Positions 1-10,189 of a stretch of DNA of 64,000 bases are shown here, piece after piece. The stretch's first letter is position 1; each line of letters begins with the position of its first letter. Under the pieces are notes generated by a model, which was not told the DNA's origin, searched no databases, and worked only from the letters and a program-made list of their open reading frames with translations. Location of the stretch: positions 124,001 through 188,000 of the forward strand of contig NZ_JACVEW010000001.1 of assembly GCF_017776525.1 (NCBI RefSeq), written 5' to 3'. The translations under genes and the position numbers were made by a program. This stretch comes from Marinobacterium alkalitolerans. Its GTDB lineage: Bacteria > Pseudomonadota > Gammaproteobacteria > Pseudomonadales > Balneatricaceae.

Positions 1-450
1 CCAGAGGTTGTCACGCAGTTCCTGTTCCAGCTGCTCGGGGCCCCAGCCGGCGTAGCCCAGTGCAACCAGAAAGGTATCAGGGCCTTCGCCCCGTGCGATC
101 GCTTCCAGAATGTCGATAGAGGTGGTCAGGCTCAGTTCGTCGTTGATGGGGTGGCTGGACAGCCATTCCTGGCCCGGTTCCTGGCGGTGCAGCACGAAGC
201 CACGGTCATCGCGGACCGGGCCGCCGTTGAAAATCGGCCGCCCTGACAGAATGCCGGTGTGGTTTTTCAGTTCCAGATGTTCCAGCAGGTCGCACATGCG
301 GATACCGCTGGGCTTGTTGACGACGATCCCCATGGCGCCATATTCGCTGTGGTCGCACAGGTACACCACCGTGTCAGCAAAGGTGTCGTCATGCTGGTGT
401 GGCATGGAGATCAGGAAATGATCGCGCAACGATGTGGGTGGCTGTGTCAT
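1..450 (-). CDS. yqgE: YqgE/AlgH family protein (3' end off the window)
   Basis: The reverse strand from the ATG at 450 reads 150 codons without a stop, so the C-terminus lies beyond base 1. Visible family features are the opening DHFLISMP, the GAMGIVVNKPSG segment near residue 45, FNGGPVRDDRGFVLH near residues 80-95, and LVALGYAGWGPEQLEQEL near the break. YqgE/AlgH proteins are about 185 residues, so roughly 35 are missing. The molecular function is unsettled; the AlgH name comes from early alginate work in Pseudomonas. It lies 37 bp downstream of the tonB-like gene in a gshB-tonB-yqgE order familiar from Pseudomonas, where yqgF (ruvX) usually follows. Confidence 0.95.
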   Translation of the reverse strand, partial: MTQPPTSLRDHFLISMPHQHDDTFADTVVYLCDHSEYGAMGIVVNKPSGIRMCDLLEHLELKNHTGILSGRPIFNGGPVRDDRGFVLHRQEPGQEWLSSHPINDELSLTTSIDILEAIARGEGPDTFLVALGYAGWGPEQLEQELRDNLW

Positions 451-487
451 GGTGGTGAGCTCTGCGTTGCTGGGTGACAAGTTAGGC

Positions 488-1444
488 TTAGTACACCCGG
501 GCCTGTTTCTCAAATCGCCAGGTACGAATGATTTCAAGTCGATCCACCTTTTTTCGCATCTCGACCGGAAAACTCTGGAAGGGTGACGCCAGCTGGACGA
601 TGCGAATGGCTGCGTCATCCAGGATCGGGTGACCGGAGGAACTGAGAATTTCCACGTTCACCACCTTGCCGTCCGGGTTCAGTGCGACCAGCATGCGCAG
701 GCGGCCCTGAATGCCCTGGCGGCGGGCCTGATCGGGATAGTTCAGGTTGCCGACGGTTTCGACACGACGACGCCAGTTGTCCAGATAGGCCGCGTATTCA
801 TGCTGGCGCGTGGCCGCCGAGGTCAGTCGCAGCACGCGTGGCTTCTGGGAGCGGGTTTCGCGCTGCAGGTCGAGCTGGGCCTGAAGGCTGGCCATCTCGA
901 GGCTGCGGGCAAGCAAAGAGGTCGATGCTGAAGGGGTGGTGGGCGCGGATGGCGCGGCCTGCTGTTCGCGCCGGCTGTCCGGTTTGGGTGACGGCGTACG
1001 CTGCACCACCTGTGCCTTGGGTTTGGGGCTGTCGGTCCCTGCCTGTACCTGTGCATCCGGAGAGGGCTCGGGCGCGGGGGCCGGTGGCTGTGGCTGTTCA
1101 CGAGCCGTATCGGGGGCCGGGGGTTGCTGGGCGGCCTGCAGGTTGGGGCTGTCGCTGGCGAGCGGTGCCTGCTCGGTGGTGGTGGGCGTGGCTACCACGT
1201 CTTCGGTGCCACTGCCGGCCTGGTTGTGCTGGGCAATGAAGTCCGCCTTCTCCGGCGCGTCTTTCTGCGCATGCTGGGCCAGGGTGACATCGAGGGTATG
1301 CTGGGGTGGCTTGCGCTCGGGCAGCGAAAAGCCGAGCGCAAGCAGCAGGACGCCGTGTACAGCCGCCGCCAGGAACAGCATGAAACCGAAGTTGTCGCTG
1401 TTCAGGTGGTGCGAGAGCGGCAGACGGGCGCCCGGCGTGCTCAT
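488..1444 (-). CDS. TonB-family energy transducer (TonB3-like)
   Basis: 318 residues. A short cytoplasmic N-terminus is followed by one membrane segment (about residues 20-40, FMLFLAAAVHGVLLLALGF). A long Pro/Gln/Ala-rich periplasmic linker (about 60-190) follows, then a C-terminal TonB domain (about 220-315) with YPDQARRQGIQGRLRM and VEILSSSGHPILDDAAI. Such proteins carry proton-motive energy from an ExbBD-type motor to outer-membrane partners. The start overlaps the gshB stop by 4 bp (ATGA), so translation is probably coupled. In Pseudomonas the gene in this position is tonB3, linked to twitching motility; that role is inferred here from context only. The spread-out linker and this genomic position argue against it being the main siderophore TonB. 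Confidence 0.9.
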   Translation of the reverse strand: MSTPGARLPLSHHLNSDNFGFMLFLAAAVHGVLLLALGFSLPERKPPQHTLDVTLAQHAQKDAPEKADFIAQHNQAGSGTEDVVATPTTTEQAPLASDSPNLQAAQQPPAPDTAREQPQPPAPAPEPSPDAQVQAGTDSPKPKAQVVQRTPSPKPDSRREQQAAPSAPTTPSASTSLLARSLEMASLQAQLDLQRETRSQKPRVLRLTSAATRQHEYAAYLDNWRRRVETVGNLNYPDQARRQGIQGRLRMLVALNPDGKVVNVEILSSSGHPILDDAAIRIVQLASPFQSFPVEMRKKVDRLEIIRTWRFEKQARVY

Positions 1445-2394
1445 CGTGAGGCCAGTTCCTGCTCGATACAGTTCATCAGCTCCATGCCGATGTCGAGGTT
1501 GAACTGATCATCCAGCTCACGGATGCAGGTGGGGCTGGTCACGTTGATTTCGGTCAGGTAATCCCCGATCACGTCCAGACCGACAAACAGCAGCCCCCTT
1601 TCACGCAGGGTCGGACCTACCTGTTCCGCGATCCAGCGGTCGCGATCACTCAGCGGGCGGCCTTCGCCACGACCACCGGCGGCCAGGTTGCCACGGGTTT
1701 CGCCGGCCATGGGGATACGCGCCAGAGCATAGGGAATCGGTTCACCGTTGATCATCAGAATGCGCTTGTCACCCTGCTTGATCTCGGGAATGTACTTCTG
1801 TGCCATGATGGTCTGGGTACCGTGTGCGGTCAGCGTCTCGATGATCACGCCCAGGTTGGTGCCGTCTTCACGGACATGGAAAATGGACGAGCCGCCCATG
1901 CCATCCAGCGGCTTGAGGATGACGTCCTTGTGCTCGGCGTGGAACTGGCGGATCAGGTCGGCACGACGCGTGACCAGCACCGGCGGGCAGCACTGCGGGA
2001 AGTGGGTGGCGAACAGCTTTTCGTTGAAATCACGCAGGCTGCCGGTGCGGTTGACGATCAGGGTGCCCTGCGCTTCGGCCATCGCCAGCAGGTGAGTGCT
2101 GTAGATGAACTCGTTGTCGAACGGCGGATCCTTGCGCATCAGGATCACGTCCAGGTCGGTCAGGTCGCGGGTGACATACTCACCCCGCTCGAACCAGTTG
2201 TTCGGGTCCATGGCGACCTGCAGCGGTGCCATCTGCGCCTTGACCTGTCCATCACGCAGGAACAGGTGCTGCTGCTCCATGTAATGCAGTTCCCAGCCCT
2301 TGCGCTGTGCGGCCCACAGCATGGCCAGTGAGCTGTCTTTTTTGTAGCTGATGGCTTCGATGGGGTCCATCACCACGCCGACTTTAAGTGTCAT
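1441..2394 (-). CDS. gshB: Glutathione synthetase
   Basis: 317 residues. It joins gamma-glutamylcysteine and glycine with ATP, the second step of glutathione synthesis. The N-terminus LKVGVVMDPIEAISYKKDSS, the ATP-grasp segments ILKPLDGMGGSSIF and ARIPMAGETRGNLAAGGRG, and the metal/substrate loop LTEINVTSPTCIRE are those of the bacterial enzyme. I chose the ATG at 2394: it follows AGGAAA at a normal distance and gives the usual family N-terminus, while an in-frame extension to 2424 adds ten residues with no similarity. The glutathione made here would serve the formaldehyde enzymes at 22-24 kb. Confidence 0.97.
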   Translation of the reverse strand: MTLKVGVVMDPIEAISYKKDSSLAMLWAAQRKGWELHYMEQQHLFLRDGQVKAQMAPLQVAMDPNNWFERGEYVTRDLTDLDVILMRKDPPFDNEFIYSTHLLAMAEAQGTLIVNRTGSLRDFNEKLFATHFPQCCPPVLVTRRADLIRQFHAEHKDVILKPLDGMGGSSIFHVREDGTNLGVIIETLTAHGTQTIMAQKYIPEIKQGDKRILMINGEPIPYALARIPMAGETRGNLAAGGRGEGRPLSDRDRWIAEQVGPTLRERGLLFVGLDVIGDYLTEINVTSPTCIRELDDQFNLDIGMELMNCIEQELASR

Positions 2395-2426
2395 GCTGAT
2401 TTCCTGTGCTGAATAGGATGTCAATC

Positions 2427-3155
2427 TTACCCCAGGTCACCCCAGAGGTAGTGCAAAATGGCGCAGGCCGCGACCGGGGCGGTTTCCGTACGCATCACGC
2501 GCGGTCCGAAGGCGACCGGCTGGAAGCCTGCGGCCAGTGCCGCGTCCACTTCGGCCTCGGTCAATCCGCCCTCGGGGCCGATCAGCAGGGCGACCGAACC
2601 CGGTTTTTCCATCGTCTGCAGGGGCTGAGCGGTATGGTGGTGCAACACCAGCTTCAGATCGGCGTCGACCTGCTCAATCCAGCTCTGCAACGGCGATACG
2701 CTTTCGATACGGGGCACGCGGGTGCGCAGGCTCTGTTCGCAGGCGCTGATGGCTACCTGCTGCCAGTGACGCAGTCGCTTGTCTTCACGGTCGCCCTTGA
2801 GCTTCACCTCACAGCGTTCGCTGGTGAGCGGCGTAATGCGGCTGACGCCCAGTTCAGTGGCCTTCTGTACCGCAAAGTCCATGCGCTCCCCGCGCGACAG
2901 TGTCTGGCCCACGTGGATCTGCAACGGGGATTCGACCGCAGGGGTTTCGGTCTGTTCCAGCTCGGCAAATGCACTGCGCTTGCTCACGTCCACCAGCCGC
3001 GCCAGGCACTCTACGCCTTCACCGTTGAAGACACGGATGGGGTCACCGTCGTTCATGCGCAGTGCGCGCACAACGTGCTGGATGCTGGTATCGGACAGCT
3101 CGATCCGGGTACCGGCAGAAAGTGTCTGGGCTTCGTAGACGCGGGGTATGCGCAT
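2427..3155 (-). CDS. rsmE: 16S rRNA m3U1498 methyltransferase RsmE
   Basis: 242 residues. It uses S-adenosylmethionine to methylate N3 of U1498 in 16S rRNA. It has an N-terminal PUA-like RNA-binding region (about 1-70) and a C-terminal SPOUT (alpha/beta-knot) domain. The knot signature is clear: LLIGPEGGLTEAEVDAAL followed by FGPRVMRTETAPVAA near the C-terminus. Length is typical. It lies 33 bp upstream of gshB on the same strand, and its methyl donor is made by the next gene upstream, metK. Confidence 0.96.
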   Translation of the reverse strand: MRIPRVYEAQTLSAGTRIELSDTSIQHVVRALRMNDGDPIRVFNGEGVECLARLVDVSKRSAFAELEQTETPAVESPLQIHVGQTLSRGERMDFAVQKATELGVSRITPLTSERCEVKLKGDREDKRLRHWQQVAISACEQSLRTRVPRIESVSPLQSWIEQVDADLKLVLHHHTAQPLQTMEKPGSVALLIGPEGGLTEAEVDAALAAGFQPVAFGPRVMRTETAPVAACAILHYLWGDLG

Positions 3156-3253
3156 GGCGGTCCTGCTGACTGAAAAGTTCAGCGGCTATTATGGCGCAGG
3201 GCGGGCGACGGATGCCAGTGAGGCAGATTGTCGTATGTGCAGAGCGGTGTTTT

Positions 3254-3308
3254 CGCGGGCGGAGCGAGCTCCCGCAGTCAGGCTGTGGGAGCACACTCCG
3301 TGCGCGCA
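3254..3308. repeat. Inverted pair of short GC-rich extragenic repeats (REP/REPIN-like)
   Basis: Two related arms face each other between rsmE and metK. The left arm, read on the minus strand (3277 to 3254), begins CTGCGGGAGCTCGCTCC. The right arm, read on the plus strand (3283 to 3308), begins CTGTGGGAGCACACTCC. Each arm can form its own hairpin, and the pair is separated by 5 nt. The GTGGGAGC-type core resembles Pseudomonas REP sequences. No T-tract follows, so this is not a simple terminator. Confidence 0.6.
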
Positions 3309-3320
3309 GGGCGCTGAGGC

Positions 3321-4511
3321 TTAGAGGCCTGCAGCGTCCTTCAGTGCGGCGGCCTTGTCGGTCATTTCCCAGGGGAAGGCCGTGAAGGTGTCGTCGCCGA
3401 CGGTCATTTCAAACGGATCGCGCCCGAAGTGGCCATAAGCCGCGGTCTGACGGTACATCGGGTGCAGCAGATCCAGCATGCGGGTGATCGCGTAGGGGCG
3501 CAGGTCGAAATGCTCGCGCACCAGTCCGATAATCTTCTCGTCACTGATCTTGCCGGTACCGAAGGTATTGACGGACACGGAGGTCGGCTCGGCTACGCCG
3601 ATGGCGTAGGACACCTGGATTTCACAGCGGTCCGCCAGGCCGGCGGCCACAATGTTCTTGGCTACGTAACGACCGGCGTAGGCCGCGGAGCGATCGACCT
3701 TGGACGGGTCCTTGCCGGAGAAGGCGCCGCCACCGTGGCGGGCCATGCCACCGTAGGTGTCCACGATGATCTTGCGGCCGGTCAGACCACAGTCACCCAC
3801 CGGGCCACCGATGACGAACTTGCCGGTCGGGTTGATGTGGAATTGGGTACCCTTGTGCAGCAGTTCCGCCGGCAGGACGTGCTTGATGATCAGCTCCTGC
3901 ACCGCTTCCTGCAGGTCTGCCTGGGTAACGTCCGGGTTATGCTGAGTGGACAGAACCACCGCATCGATGGCCACCGGCTTGCCGTTTTCGTAGCGGCAGG
4001 TCACCTGGCTTTTTGCATCGGGGCGCAGCCAGGGCAGCAGGCCGGACTTGCGTGCTTCGGCCTGACGTTCCACCAGACGGTGGGAGAAGGTAATCGGCGC
4101 CGGCATCAGCACGTCAGTTTCGTTGGAAGCGTAACCGAACATCAGGCCCTGATCGCCTGCACCCTGATCTTCCGGCTTGCTGCGGTCAACGCCCTGAGCA
4201 ATATCCACGGACTGCTTGCCGATGATGTTGATCACACCACAGGTTTCGCCGTCGTAGCCCACATCCGAAGAGGTGTAGCCGATATCACAGATCACGCTGC
4301 GAACCAGGTCTTCCAGGTCGATCCAGGCAGAGGTGCTGATCTCGCCGGAGACAATGGCAACACCGGTCTTGACCATGGTTTCACAGGCCACGCGGGCGTA
4401 CTTGTCTTCCGCGATGATGGCATCCAGCACCGCGTCAGAAATCTGGTCGGCGATTTTGTCCGGGTGTCCTTCAGACACGGACTCGGATGTGAACAGGTTG
4501 TATTCGCTCAT
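3321..4511 (-). CDS. metK: S-adenosylmethionine synthetase
   Basis: 396 residues. It makes S-adenosylmethionine from methionine and ATP. Visible signatures are [17 protein letters not shown] at the N-terminus (catalytic His), [12 protein letters not shown] in the ATP-binding hexapeptide region, and [19 protein letters not shown] in the P-loop-like segment. I start at the ATG at 4511, matching the usual [11 protein letters not shown] start. A TTG at 4523 in the same frame is poorly placed because it abuts the GAGGA ribosome-binding sequence. It is divergent from tkt across a 275-bp region, an arrangement also seen in Pseudomonas. Confidence 0.98.
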   Translation of the reverse strand: MSEYNLFTSESVSEGHPDKIADQISDAVLDAIIAEDKYARVACETMVKTGVAIVSGEISTSAWIDLEDLVRSVICDIGYTSSDVGYDGETCGVINIIGKQSVDIAQGVDRSKPEDQGAGDQGLMFGYASNETDVLMPAPITFSHRLVERQAEARKSGLLPWLRPDAKSQVTCRYENGKPVAIDAVVLSTQHNPDVTQADLQEAVQELIIKHVLPAELLHKGTQFHINPTGKFVIGGPVGDCGLTGRKIIVDTYGGMARHGGGAFSGKDPSKVDRSAAYAGRYVAKNIVAAGLADRCEIQVSYAIGVAEPTSVSVNTFGTGKISDEKIIGLVREHFDLRPYAITRMLDLLHPMYRQTAAYGHFGRDPFEMTVGDDTFTAFPWEMTDKAAALKDAAGL

Positions 4512-4786
4512 TTCCGGAAACAATCCTCACTGGGGTTCTCAGGTGCGCCCGCGCAGAGATCCGGGCGACGCAATAGACGTTGGGTCAAACCGGCTATTTT
4601 AACGTCAGCCCCGGGCGCTTGCATAATGATCACCCGCTTTTTACTTGAAATTTTTGCGTTCAGAGCATGAAAAACCTTCCAATTGCGCATTTCGATTTGA
4701 AGCTGGTCGCTATCTGGGTGAAAATTGCGCTTCAAAATTTCACGAATCCGTAAACCTCAGTTGGGTCCAGCCCCAGGAGTAGATGA
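4512..4786. promoter_or_regulatory. Divergent metK/tkt promoter region
   Basis: 275 bp without a gene. The half nearer tkt (about 4621-4745) is AT-rich and should hold the tkt promoter; the GC-rich half is the metK leader. The 7-mer ATTGCGC occurs twice (4682 and 4724 regions). I find no MetJ-type AGACGTCT tandem and no recognisable SAM or SAH riboswitch core in the metK leader. The boundaries of the individual promoters are not resolved. Confidence 0.45.
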
Positions 4787-6781
4787 ATGTCCTCTCGTCG
4801 AGAACTTGCCAATGCGATTCGCGCATTGAGCATGGACGCCGTACAAAAAGCCAAATCCGGTCACCCGGGTGCCCCGATGGGCATGGCGGATATCGCCGAA
4901 GTGCTGTGGAACGATTTCATGAAGCACAACCCCGGCAACCCGCACTGGTACGACCGTGACCGCTTTGTGCTCTCCAACGGCCATGGCTCCATGCTGATCT
5001 ACTCGCTGCTGCACCTGACCGGCTATGACGTGGGTATCAACGACCTGAAGAACTTCCGTCAGCTGCACAGCAAGACTGCTGGTCACCCGGAATACGGTTA
5101 CTGCCCGGGTGTTGAAACCACCACCGGCCCGCTGGGTCAGGGCATCACCAACGCCGTGGGCATGGCGGTGGCTGAAAAGGCGCTGGCGGCACAGTTCAAC
5201 CGTGACGGCCACGAGATCATCGATCACTACACCTATGCCTTCATGGGCGATGGCTGCCTGATGGAAGGTGTCTCCCATGAAGCCTGTGCCCTGGCCGGCA
5301 CGCTGGGTCTGGGCAAGCTGGTTGCGTTCTGGGATGACAACGGCATCTCCATCGACGGCGAAGTGGAAGGCTGGTTTACCGACGATACGCCGGCACGCTT
5401 CGAGTCCTACGGCTGGCAGGTGATTCGCGATATCGACGGTCATGACAGCGACCAGATCCGTGAGGCGATCGAGCAGGCGCGCGCCAACACCGAACAGCCG
5501 ACCCTGATCTGCTGCAAGACCATCATCGGCTTCGGTTCACCGAACAAGCAGGGCAAAGAGGATTGCCACGGTGCGCCGCTGGGTCACGACGAAATCATGC
5601 TGACCCGTGACCAGCTGCAGTGGGCGCACCCGGAATTTGAAGTGCCGGAAGAGCTGTACGAGCTCTGGGATGCCCGTGAAGCCGGCAGCCATGCCGAAAA
5701 CGAGTGGAACGAGCGCCTGAGCGCCTACAAGTCTGCCTACCCGGAACTGGCAGATGAGCTGCTGCGCCGTCTGTCCGGCGAACTGCCGGCTGACTTCTGT
5801 GAGAAAGCCGATGCCTGGATCGCTGAGGTGGCTGAAAAGGGTGACACCATCGCGTCCCGCAAGGCGTCACAGAATGCCATCGAAGCCTTTGGCCCGATGC
5901 TGCCGGAATTCATGGGCGGCTCGGCCGACCTGGCCGGCTCCAACCTGACCCTCTGGTCCGGCTCCAAGGGCCTGACCCGTGACGACGCCAGCGGCAACTA
6001 CATCCACTACGGTGTACGTGAGTTCGGCATGAGCGCCATCATGAACGGCATCGCTCTGCACGGCGGCTTCATTCCCTACGGTGCCACCTTCCTGGTATTC
6101 ATGGAGTACGCCCGCAACGCGGTGCGCATGGCCTCCCTGATGAAGCAGCGTGTGCTGTTCGTGTATACCCACGATTCCATCGGTCTGGGTGAAGATGGCC
6201 CGACCCACCAGCCGGTTGAACAGATTGCCAACCTGCGCCTGACGCCGAACATGGAAACCTGGCGCCCCTGTGATGCGGTTGAATCCGGTGTTGCCTGGAA
6301 AGCGTCCGTGCAGCGTACTGATGGCCCCAGTTCACTGATCTTCTCCCGTCAGGGACTGCCGCATCAGCAGCGCGGCGGTGACCAGATCGCAGCGATCGAG
6401 CGCGGTGCCTACATCCTGCGTGACACCGACGGCACGCCGGACGCGATCCTGATCGCCACCGGTTCCGAAGTGGCGCTGGCGATGGACGCGGCTGAAGCTC
6501 TGGCGGCCAAAGGCAAGCAGGTACGCGTGGTGTCCATGCCCTGTACCGAGCGTTTCGACAAGCAGGACGCTGCCTACAAGGAACAGATCCTGCCGGCAGC
6601 CGTGACCGCACGTGTGGCCGTGGAAGCGGCACATGCCGACTTCTGGTACAAGTACGTCGGCCTGAACGGCGCCGTTGTGGGCATGCGCAGCTTTGGTGAA
6701 TCCGCTCCGGCGGGTGAACTGTTCAAGTACTTCGGCTTCACTGTCGACAACGTTGTCGAGACCGTTGAAGGTCTGCTCTGA
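4787..6781 (+). CDS. tkt: Transketolase
   Basis: 664 residues. It is thiamine-diphosphate-dependent and moves two-carbon ketol units in the pentose phosphate pathway. The N-terminal pyrophosphate-binding region shows [13 protein letters not shown] and [15 protein letters not shown]. The GDGCLMEG...N thiamine/metal motif follows at about residue 155, and the pyrimidine region carries [16 protein letters not shown] at about 460. AGGAG precedes the ATG at a normal distance. It is first of a co-directional tkt-epd-pgk-fba series, linking pentose phosphate, vitamin B6 precursor and glycolytic/gluconeogenic steps. Confidence 0.98.
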   Translation: MSSRRELANAIRALSMDAVQKAKSGHPGAPMGMADIAEVLWNDFMKHNPGNPHWYDRDRFVLSNGHGSMLIYSLLHLTGYDVGINDLKNFRQLHSKTAGHPEYGYCPGVETTTGPLGQGITNAVGMAVAEKALAAQFNRDGHEIIDHYTYAFMGDGCLMEGVSHEACALAGTLGLGKLVAFWDDNGISIDGEVEGWFTDDTPARFESYGWQVIRDIDGHDSDQIREAIEQARANTEQPTLICCKTIIGFGSPNKQGKEDCHGAPLGHDEIMLTRDQLQWAHPEFEVPEELYELWDAREAGSHAENEWNERLSAYKSAYPELADELLRRLSGELPADFCEKADAWIAEVAEKGDTIASRKASQNAIEAFGPMLPEFMGGSADLAGSNLTLWSGSKGLTRDDASGNYIHYGVREFGMSAIMNGIALHGGFIPYGATFLVFMEYARNAVRMASLMKQRVLFVYTHDSIGLGEDGPTHQPVEQIANLRLTPNMETWRPCDAVESGVAWKASVQRTDGPSSLIFSRQGLPHQQRGGDQIAAIERGAYILRDTDGTPDAILIATGSEVALAMDAAEALAAKGKQVRVVSMPCTERFDKQDAAYKEQILPAAVTARVAVEAAHADFWYKYVGLNGAVVGMRSFGESAPAGELFKYFGFTVDNVVETVEGLL

Positions 6782-6789
6782 GTGGAACT

Positions 6790-6810
6790 CCGGGGGCCTC
6801 GTGCCCCCGG
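6790..6810 (+). other. Intercistronic hairpin between tkt and epd
   Basis: Perfect 8-bp stem CCGGGGGC / GCCCCCGG with a 5-nt loop, 9 bp after the tkt stop and 16 bp before the epd start. No T-run follows, so it is more likely an mRNA-processing or stability hairpin inside the operon than a terminator. Confidence 0.6.
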
Positions 6811-6825
6811 CAGTCTGATGACCCC

Positions 6826-7845
6826 ATGAGCTATCGTATCGCGATCAACGGTTATGGCCGTATCGGGCAGGGTGTCCTGCGAGCCCTCTATCAGCGCGGA
6901 CTGGAGTCCGAGCTGCAGGTTGTGGCGATCAACGAGCTGTCGGACCTGGACACGCTCACCTACCTCACGCGCTATGACACCACCCATGGTCGTTTTCCCA
7001 AGCCGGTGGATAACGATGGCAGTGCGTTGTTGATCAACGGTGACCGCATTCAGGTCTTCAGCCAGTCGGAACCCGAGCAGGTGCCCTGGGGCGAGCTGGG
7101 GGTTGATCTGGTGCTGGAGTGCTCCGGGGCGTTCAGAACCCGTGAGGATGCCGAGCGGCATCTGCACAGTGGTGCCAAGCGCCTGCTGTATTCGCACCCG
7201 GCGCAGGCCGATATCGATGCCACCATCGTGTTCGGCTACAACCAGAGCAGTCTGAAGGCGGAACACCGTATCGCCTCGGCCGCTTCCTGTACCACCAACT
7301 GTATCGTGCCGGTGCTGGACCTGCTGGATCGTCATTTCGGGATCGACAGCGGGGTGACCACGACCATTCACTCGGCGATGAACGACCAGCCGGTGATCGA
7401 CAGCTACCATCGCAGCGATCTGCGTCTGGCACGCAGTGCCATGCAGTCGATTATTCCGGTGGATACCGGGCTGGGCCGCGGGATTGATCGCCTGTTGCCG
7501 CACCTGGCGGGCCGCTTTGAATGCCTGCATGTGCGAGTGCCCACGATCAACGTTTCGCTAATGGACCTGTCGGTCAACCTGCAGCAGGATACCGACCCGA
7601 GCAGTGTGAACGCCATGCTGCGTGCGGCGGCTGACAATGAACTGGCCGGTTTGCTGGGCTATACCGAAGAGCCGCATGCCTCGATGGACTTCAACACGGA
7701 CCCCCACTCGACCGTAGTAGACGGGACCCAGACCCGTGTGTCGAGTGGACGGCTGCTGAAGCTGATGTGCTGGTTTGACAATGAATGGGCGTTTGCCAAC
7801 CGGATGCTGGATGTATCCCGTTACTGGCTGACGCTCAAGGACTGA
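6826..7845 (+). CDS. epd: D-erythrose-4-phosphate dehydrogenase
   Basis: 339 residues, GAPDH fold. The NAD-binding N-terminus reads RIAINGYGRIGQGVLRALYQ; the catalytic Cys is in ASCTTNC, and the general-base His is in TIHSAMNDQPVIDSYH. NDQPVIDSYH-DLR and QSIIPVDTGLGRGI are the Epd version of the GAPDH active site rather than the TH(S/A)YTGDQ form of GapA. Epd oxidises erythrose-4-phosphate to 4-phosphoerythronate for pyridoxal-phosphate synthesis, and its substrate comes from the adjacent transketolase. Some residual GAPDH activity cannot be excluded from sequence. Confidence 0.88.
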   Translation: MSYRIAINGYGRIGQGVLRALYQRGLESELQVVAINELSDLDTLTYLTRYDTTHGRFPKPVDNDGSALLINGDRIQVFSQSEPEQVPWGELGVDLVLECSGAFRTREDAERHLHSGAKRLLYSHPAQADIDATIVFGYNQSSLKAEHRIASAASCTTNCIVPVLDLLDRHFGIDSGVTTTIHSAMNDQPVIDSYHRSDLRLARSAMQSIIPVDTGLGRGIDRLLPHLAGRFECLHVRVPTINVSLMDLSVNLQQDTDPSSVNAMLRAAADNELAGLLGYTEEPHASMDFNTDPHSTVVDGTQTRVSSGRLLKLMCWFDNEWAFANRMLDVSRYWLTLKD

Positions 7846-7878
7846 ATCTCTGAATCAACAAACACAGGAACACCTCTG

Positions 7879-9045
7879 ATGAGCGTATTGAAGATGACGG
7901 ATCTGGATCTGGCCGGCAAGCGCGTGCTGATCCGTGAAGATCTCAATGTTCCGGTCAAGGACGGTCAGGTGACCTCCGATGCCCGCATTCGTGCCTCCCT
8001 GCCGACCATTGAACAGGCCCTGAAAGCCGGTGCCAAAGTGATGGTGATGTCTCACCTGGGACGTCCGACTGAAGGTGAGTACGAAGAGCAGTATTCGCTG
8101 GCGCCGGTGGCGGAGTATATCGGCAAGCTGCTGCAGCGCCCGGTGCCGCTGATCAAGGATTGGCTGGACGGCGGTGTCGAGGTGGACGAGGGCGAACTGG
8201 TCCTGCTGGAGAACGTTCGCTTCAACCTGGGCGAGAAGAAGGATAACGAAGAACTGTCACGCCAAATGGCCGCGCTCTGCGATGTCTACGTGATGGATGC
8301 CTTCGGTACCGCGCACCGTGCGCAGGCCTCGACACATGGTGTTGCGAAGTTTGCACCGGTTGCCTGTGCCGGTCCTCTGCTGGCCAATGAGCTGGATGCG
8401 CTGGCCAAGGCGCTGGATAAGCCGGCCCGTCCGATGGCGGCGATCGTCGGCGGCTCCAAGGTCTCCACCAAACTGGAAGTGCTGAATGCGCTGTCCGAGA
8501 AATGTGACCAGCTGATCGTGGGTGGCGGTATCGCCAACACTTTCCTGGCGGCAGCGGGCAAGCCGGTCGGCAAGTCGCTGTGCGAGCATGACCTGATTCC
8601 GGCGGCGCAGGCGCTGATGGAAAAGGTGAACATTCCGTTGCCGGTGGACGTTGTGGTGGCGAAGGAGTTTGCCGAGACTGCGGAAGCGACCATCAAGTCG
8701 GCCGACGATGTGGCCGAGGACGAAATGATTCTGGATATCGGCCCCGAGTCTGCCAGGAACCTGGCGGAGCTGCTGACCAGCGCCGGTACCATCATCTGGA
8801 ACGGCCCGGTGGGCGTATTTGAATTCGACCAGTTTGGTGAAGGCACCAAGGCGCTGTCACTGGCCATCGCCGACAGCAAGGGCTTCTCCATCGCAGGGGG
8901 CGGTGACACCCTGGCGGCGGTGGATAAATACGACATCGCTGATAAGATTTCCTACATCTCCACCGGCGGTGGTGCTTTCCTCGAATTCGTTGAAGGCAAG
9001 GTGCTGCCGGCTGTTGCGGTACTGGAAGAACGCGCAGCCAAGTAA
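7879..9045 (+). CDS. pgk: Phosphoglycerate kinase
   Basis: 388 residues, the short bacterial form. It interconverts 1,3-bisphosphoglycerate and 3-phosphoglycerate with ATP synthesis. The N-terminal substrate-binding loop [19 protein letters not shown], the basic-patch segment [11 protein letters not shown], the hinge [14 protein letters not shown], and the C-terminal nucleotide-binding [13 protein letters not shown] and [10 protein letters not shown] segments are all intact. AGGAA precedes the ATG. It lies 33 bp after epd and 33 bp before fba, consistent with one transcript. Confidence 0.98.
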   Translation: MSVLKMTDLDLAGKRVLIREDLNVPVKDGQVTSDARIRASLPTIEQALKAGAKVMVMSHLGRPTEGEYEEQYSLAPVAEYIGKLLQRPVPLIKDWLDGGVEVDEGELVLLENVRFNLGEKKDNEELSRQMAALCDVYVMDAFGTAHRAQASTHGVAKFAPVACAGPLLANELDALAKALDKPARPMAAIVGGSKVSTKLEVLNALSEKCDQLIVGGGIANTFLAAAGKPVGKSLCEHDLIPAAQALMEKVNIPLPVDVVVAKEFAETAEATIKSADDVAEDEMILDIGPESARNLAELLTSAGTIIWNGPVGVFEFDQFGEGTKALSLAIADSKGFSIAGGGDTLAAVDKYDIADKISYISTGGGAFLEFVEGKVLPAVAVLEERAAK

Positions 9046-9078
9046 GATTTTTGATTAACCAATTTAAAGGGTGAAACC

Positions 9079-10143
9079 ATGGCTCTGATCTCCATGCGTC
9101 AGCTGCTGGACCATGCCGCCGAATACGGCTATGGCATTCCGGCGTTCAACGTCAACAACCTGGAGCAGATGCGTGCGATCATGGAAGCGGCGGCCAAGAC
9201 CGATTCGCCGGTGATCGTTCAGGCCTCTGCCGGTGCGCGCAAATACGCGGGCTCCAACTTCCTCAAGCACATGATTCTGGCAGCCATCGAGGAATTCCCC
9301 GATGTGCCGGTGTGCATGCATCAGGACCACGGTACCAGCCCGGCGGTGTGCCAGCGCTCCATCGCGCTGGGCTTCTCCTCCGTCATGATGGACGGTTCTC
9401 TGGGCGAAGATGGCAAAACTCCGACCAGCTACGAATACAACGTGGACGTAACCCGTCGTACCGTCGAAATGGCACACGCCTGTGGCGTATCCGTGGAAGG
9501 TGAACTGGGCTGCCTGGGCTCGCTGGAAACCGGACAGGCGGGTGAGGAAGACGGTATCGGTGCCGAAGGTACCCTGTCTCACGACCAGATGCTGACCGAT
9601 CCGGATGAAGCGGCTGACTTCGTCAAGCAGACCAACGTGGATGCCCTGGCCATTGCCTGTGGTACCTCGCACGGTGCGTACAAGTTCACCCGTCCGCCGA
9701 CAGGCGACATCCTGGCGATCGATCGCATCAAGGCGATCCATGACCGCATCCCGACCACTCACTTGGTGATGCATGGCTCTTCGTCCGTGCCGCAGGAGTG
9801 GCTGGCCGTGATCAACCAGTTTGGTGGTGAAATTCCGGAAACCTACGGTGTGCCGGTCGAGCAGATCGTTGAAGGGATCAAGTACGGCGTGCGCAAGGTG
9901 AATATCGATACCGATCTGCGCCTGGCCTCCACCGGTGCCGTGCGCCGATTCCTGGCCGAAAACCCGGCCGAGTTCGATCCGCGCAAATTCCTCAAGGCGA
10001 CCATGCAGGCGATGACCGAGATCTGTGTTGCTCGCTATGAAGCCTTCGGCACTGCGGGTCATGCCAGCAAGATCAAGGCGGTGTCGCTGGAAGACATGTC
10101 CGAGCGTTACATGACCGGTGAGCTCGACGCCAGGATCAACTGA
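9079..10143 (+). CDS. fba: Class II fructose-bisphosphate aldolase
   Basis: 354 residues, Zn-dependent aldolase of the Calvin-cycle/Pseudomonas subtype (a symbol cbbA or fda would also fit). Zinc and substrate residues are visible: CMHQDHGTS near residue 80, [15 protein letters not shown] near 140, [12 protein letters not shown] near 195, VMHGSSSVP near 230, and [11 protein letters not shown] near 275. It cleaves or forms fructose-1,6-bisphosphate. It is last of the tkt-epd-pgk-fba series and is followed directly by a strong terminator. Confidence 0.97.
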   Translation: MALISMRQLLDHAAEYGYGIPAFNVNNLEQMRAIMEAAAKTDSPVIVQASAGARKYAGSNFLKHMILAAIEEFPDVPVCMHQDHGTSPAVCQRSIALGFSSVMMDGSLGEDGKTPTSYEYNVDVTRRTVEMAHACGVSVEGELGCLGSLETGQAGEEDGIGAEGTLSHDQMLTDPDEAADFVKQTNVDALAIACGTSHGAYKFTRPPTGDILAIDRIKAIHDRIPTTHLVMHGSSSVPQEWLAVINQFGGEIPETYGVPVEQIVEGIKYGVRKVNIDTDLRLASTGAVRRFLAENPAEFDPRKFLKATMQAMTEICVARYEAFGTAGHASKIKAVSLEDMSERYMTGELDARIN

Positions 10144-10164
10144 TCGGCCTCAGAGAGACCCCGA

Positions 10165-10189
10165 AACCCGGCTCCGGCCGGGTTTTTTT
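10165..10189 (+). terminator. Rho-independent terminator after fba
   Basis: Stem AACCCGGC / GCCGGGTT with a TCCG loop, followed by a run of T, 22 bp after the fba stop. It closes the tkt-epd-pgk-fba transcript. Confidence 0.93.

Noticed and set aside
4512-4620. SAM or SAH riboswitch in the metK leader.
   Set aside because: The leader is GC-rich and can fold, but none of the conserved cores of these riboswitch classes can be found.
3429-4670. 413-codon open frame opposite metK, and similar long frames opposite the chemoreceptor (14862-16031), ahpF (33592-35019), adhC (23101-24282), proV (58261-59379), ugpB (45864-46994) and the indolepyruvate oxidoreductase (54308-55450; 55514-56587).
   Set aside because: They mirror strongly biased, GC-rich sense genes, have no ribosome-binding sites and show no protein-family pattern, while the opposite strand encodes well-known enzymes.
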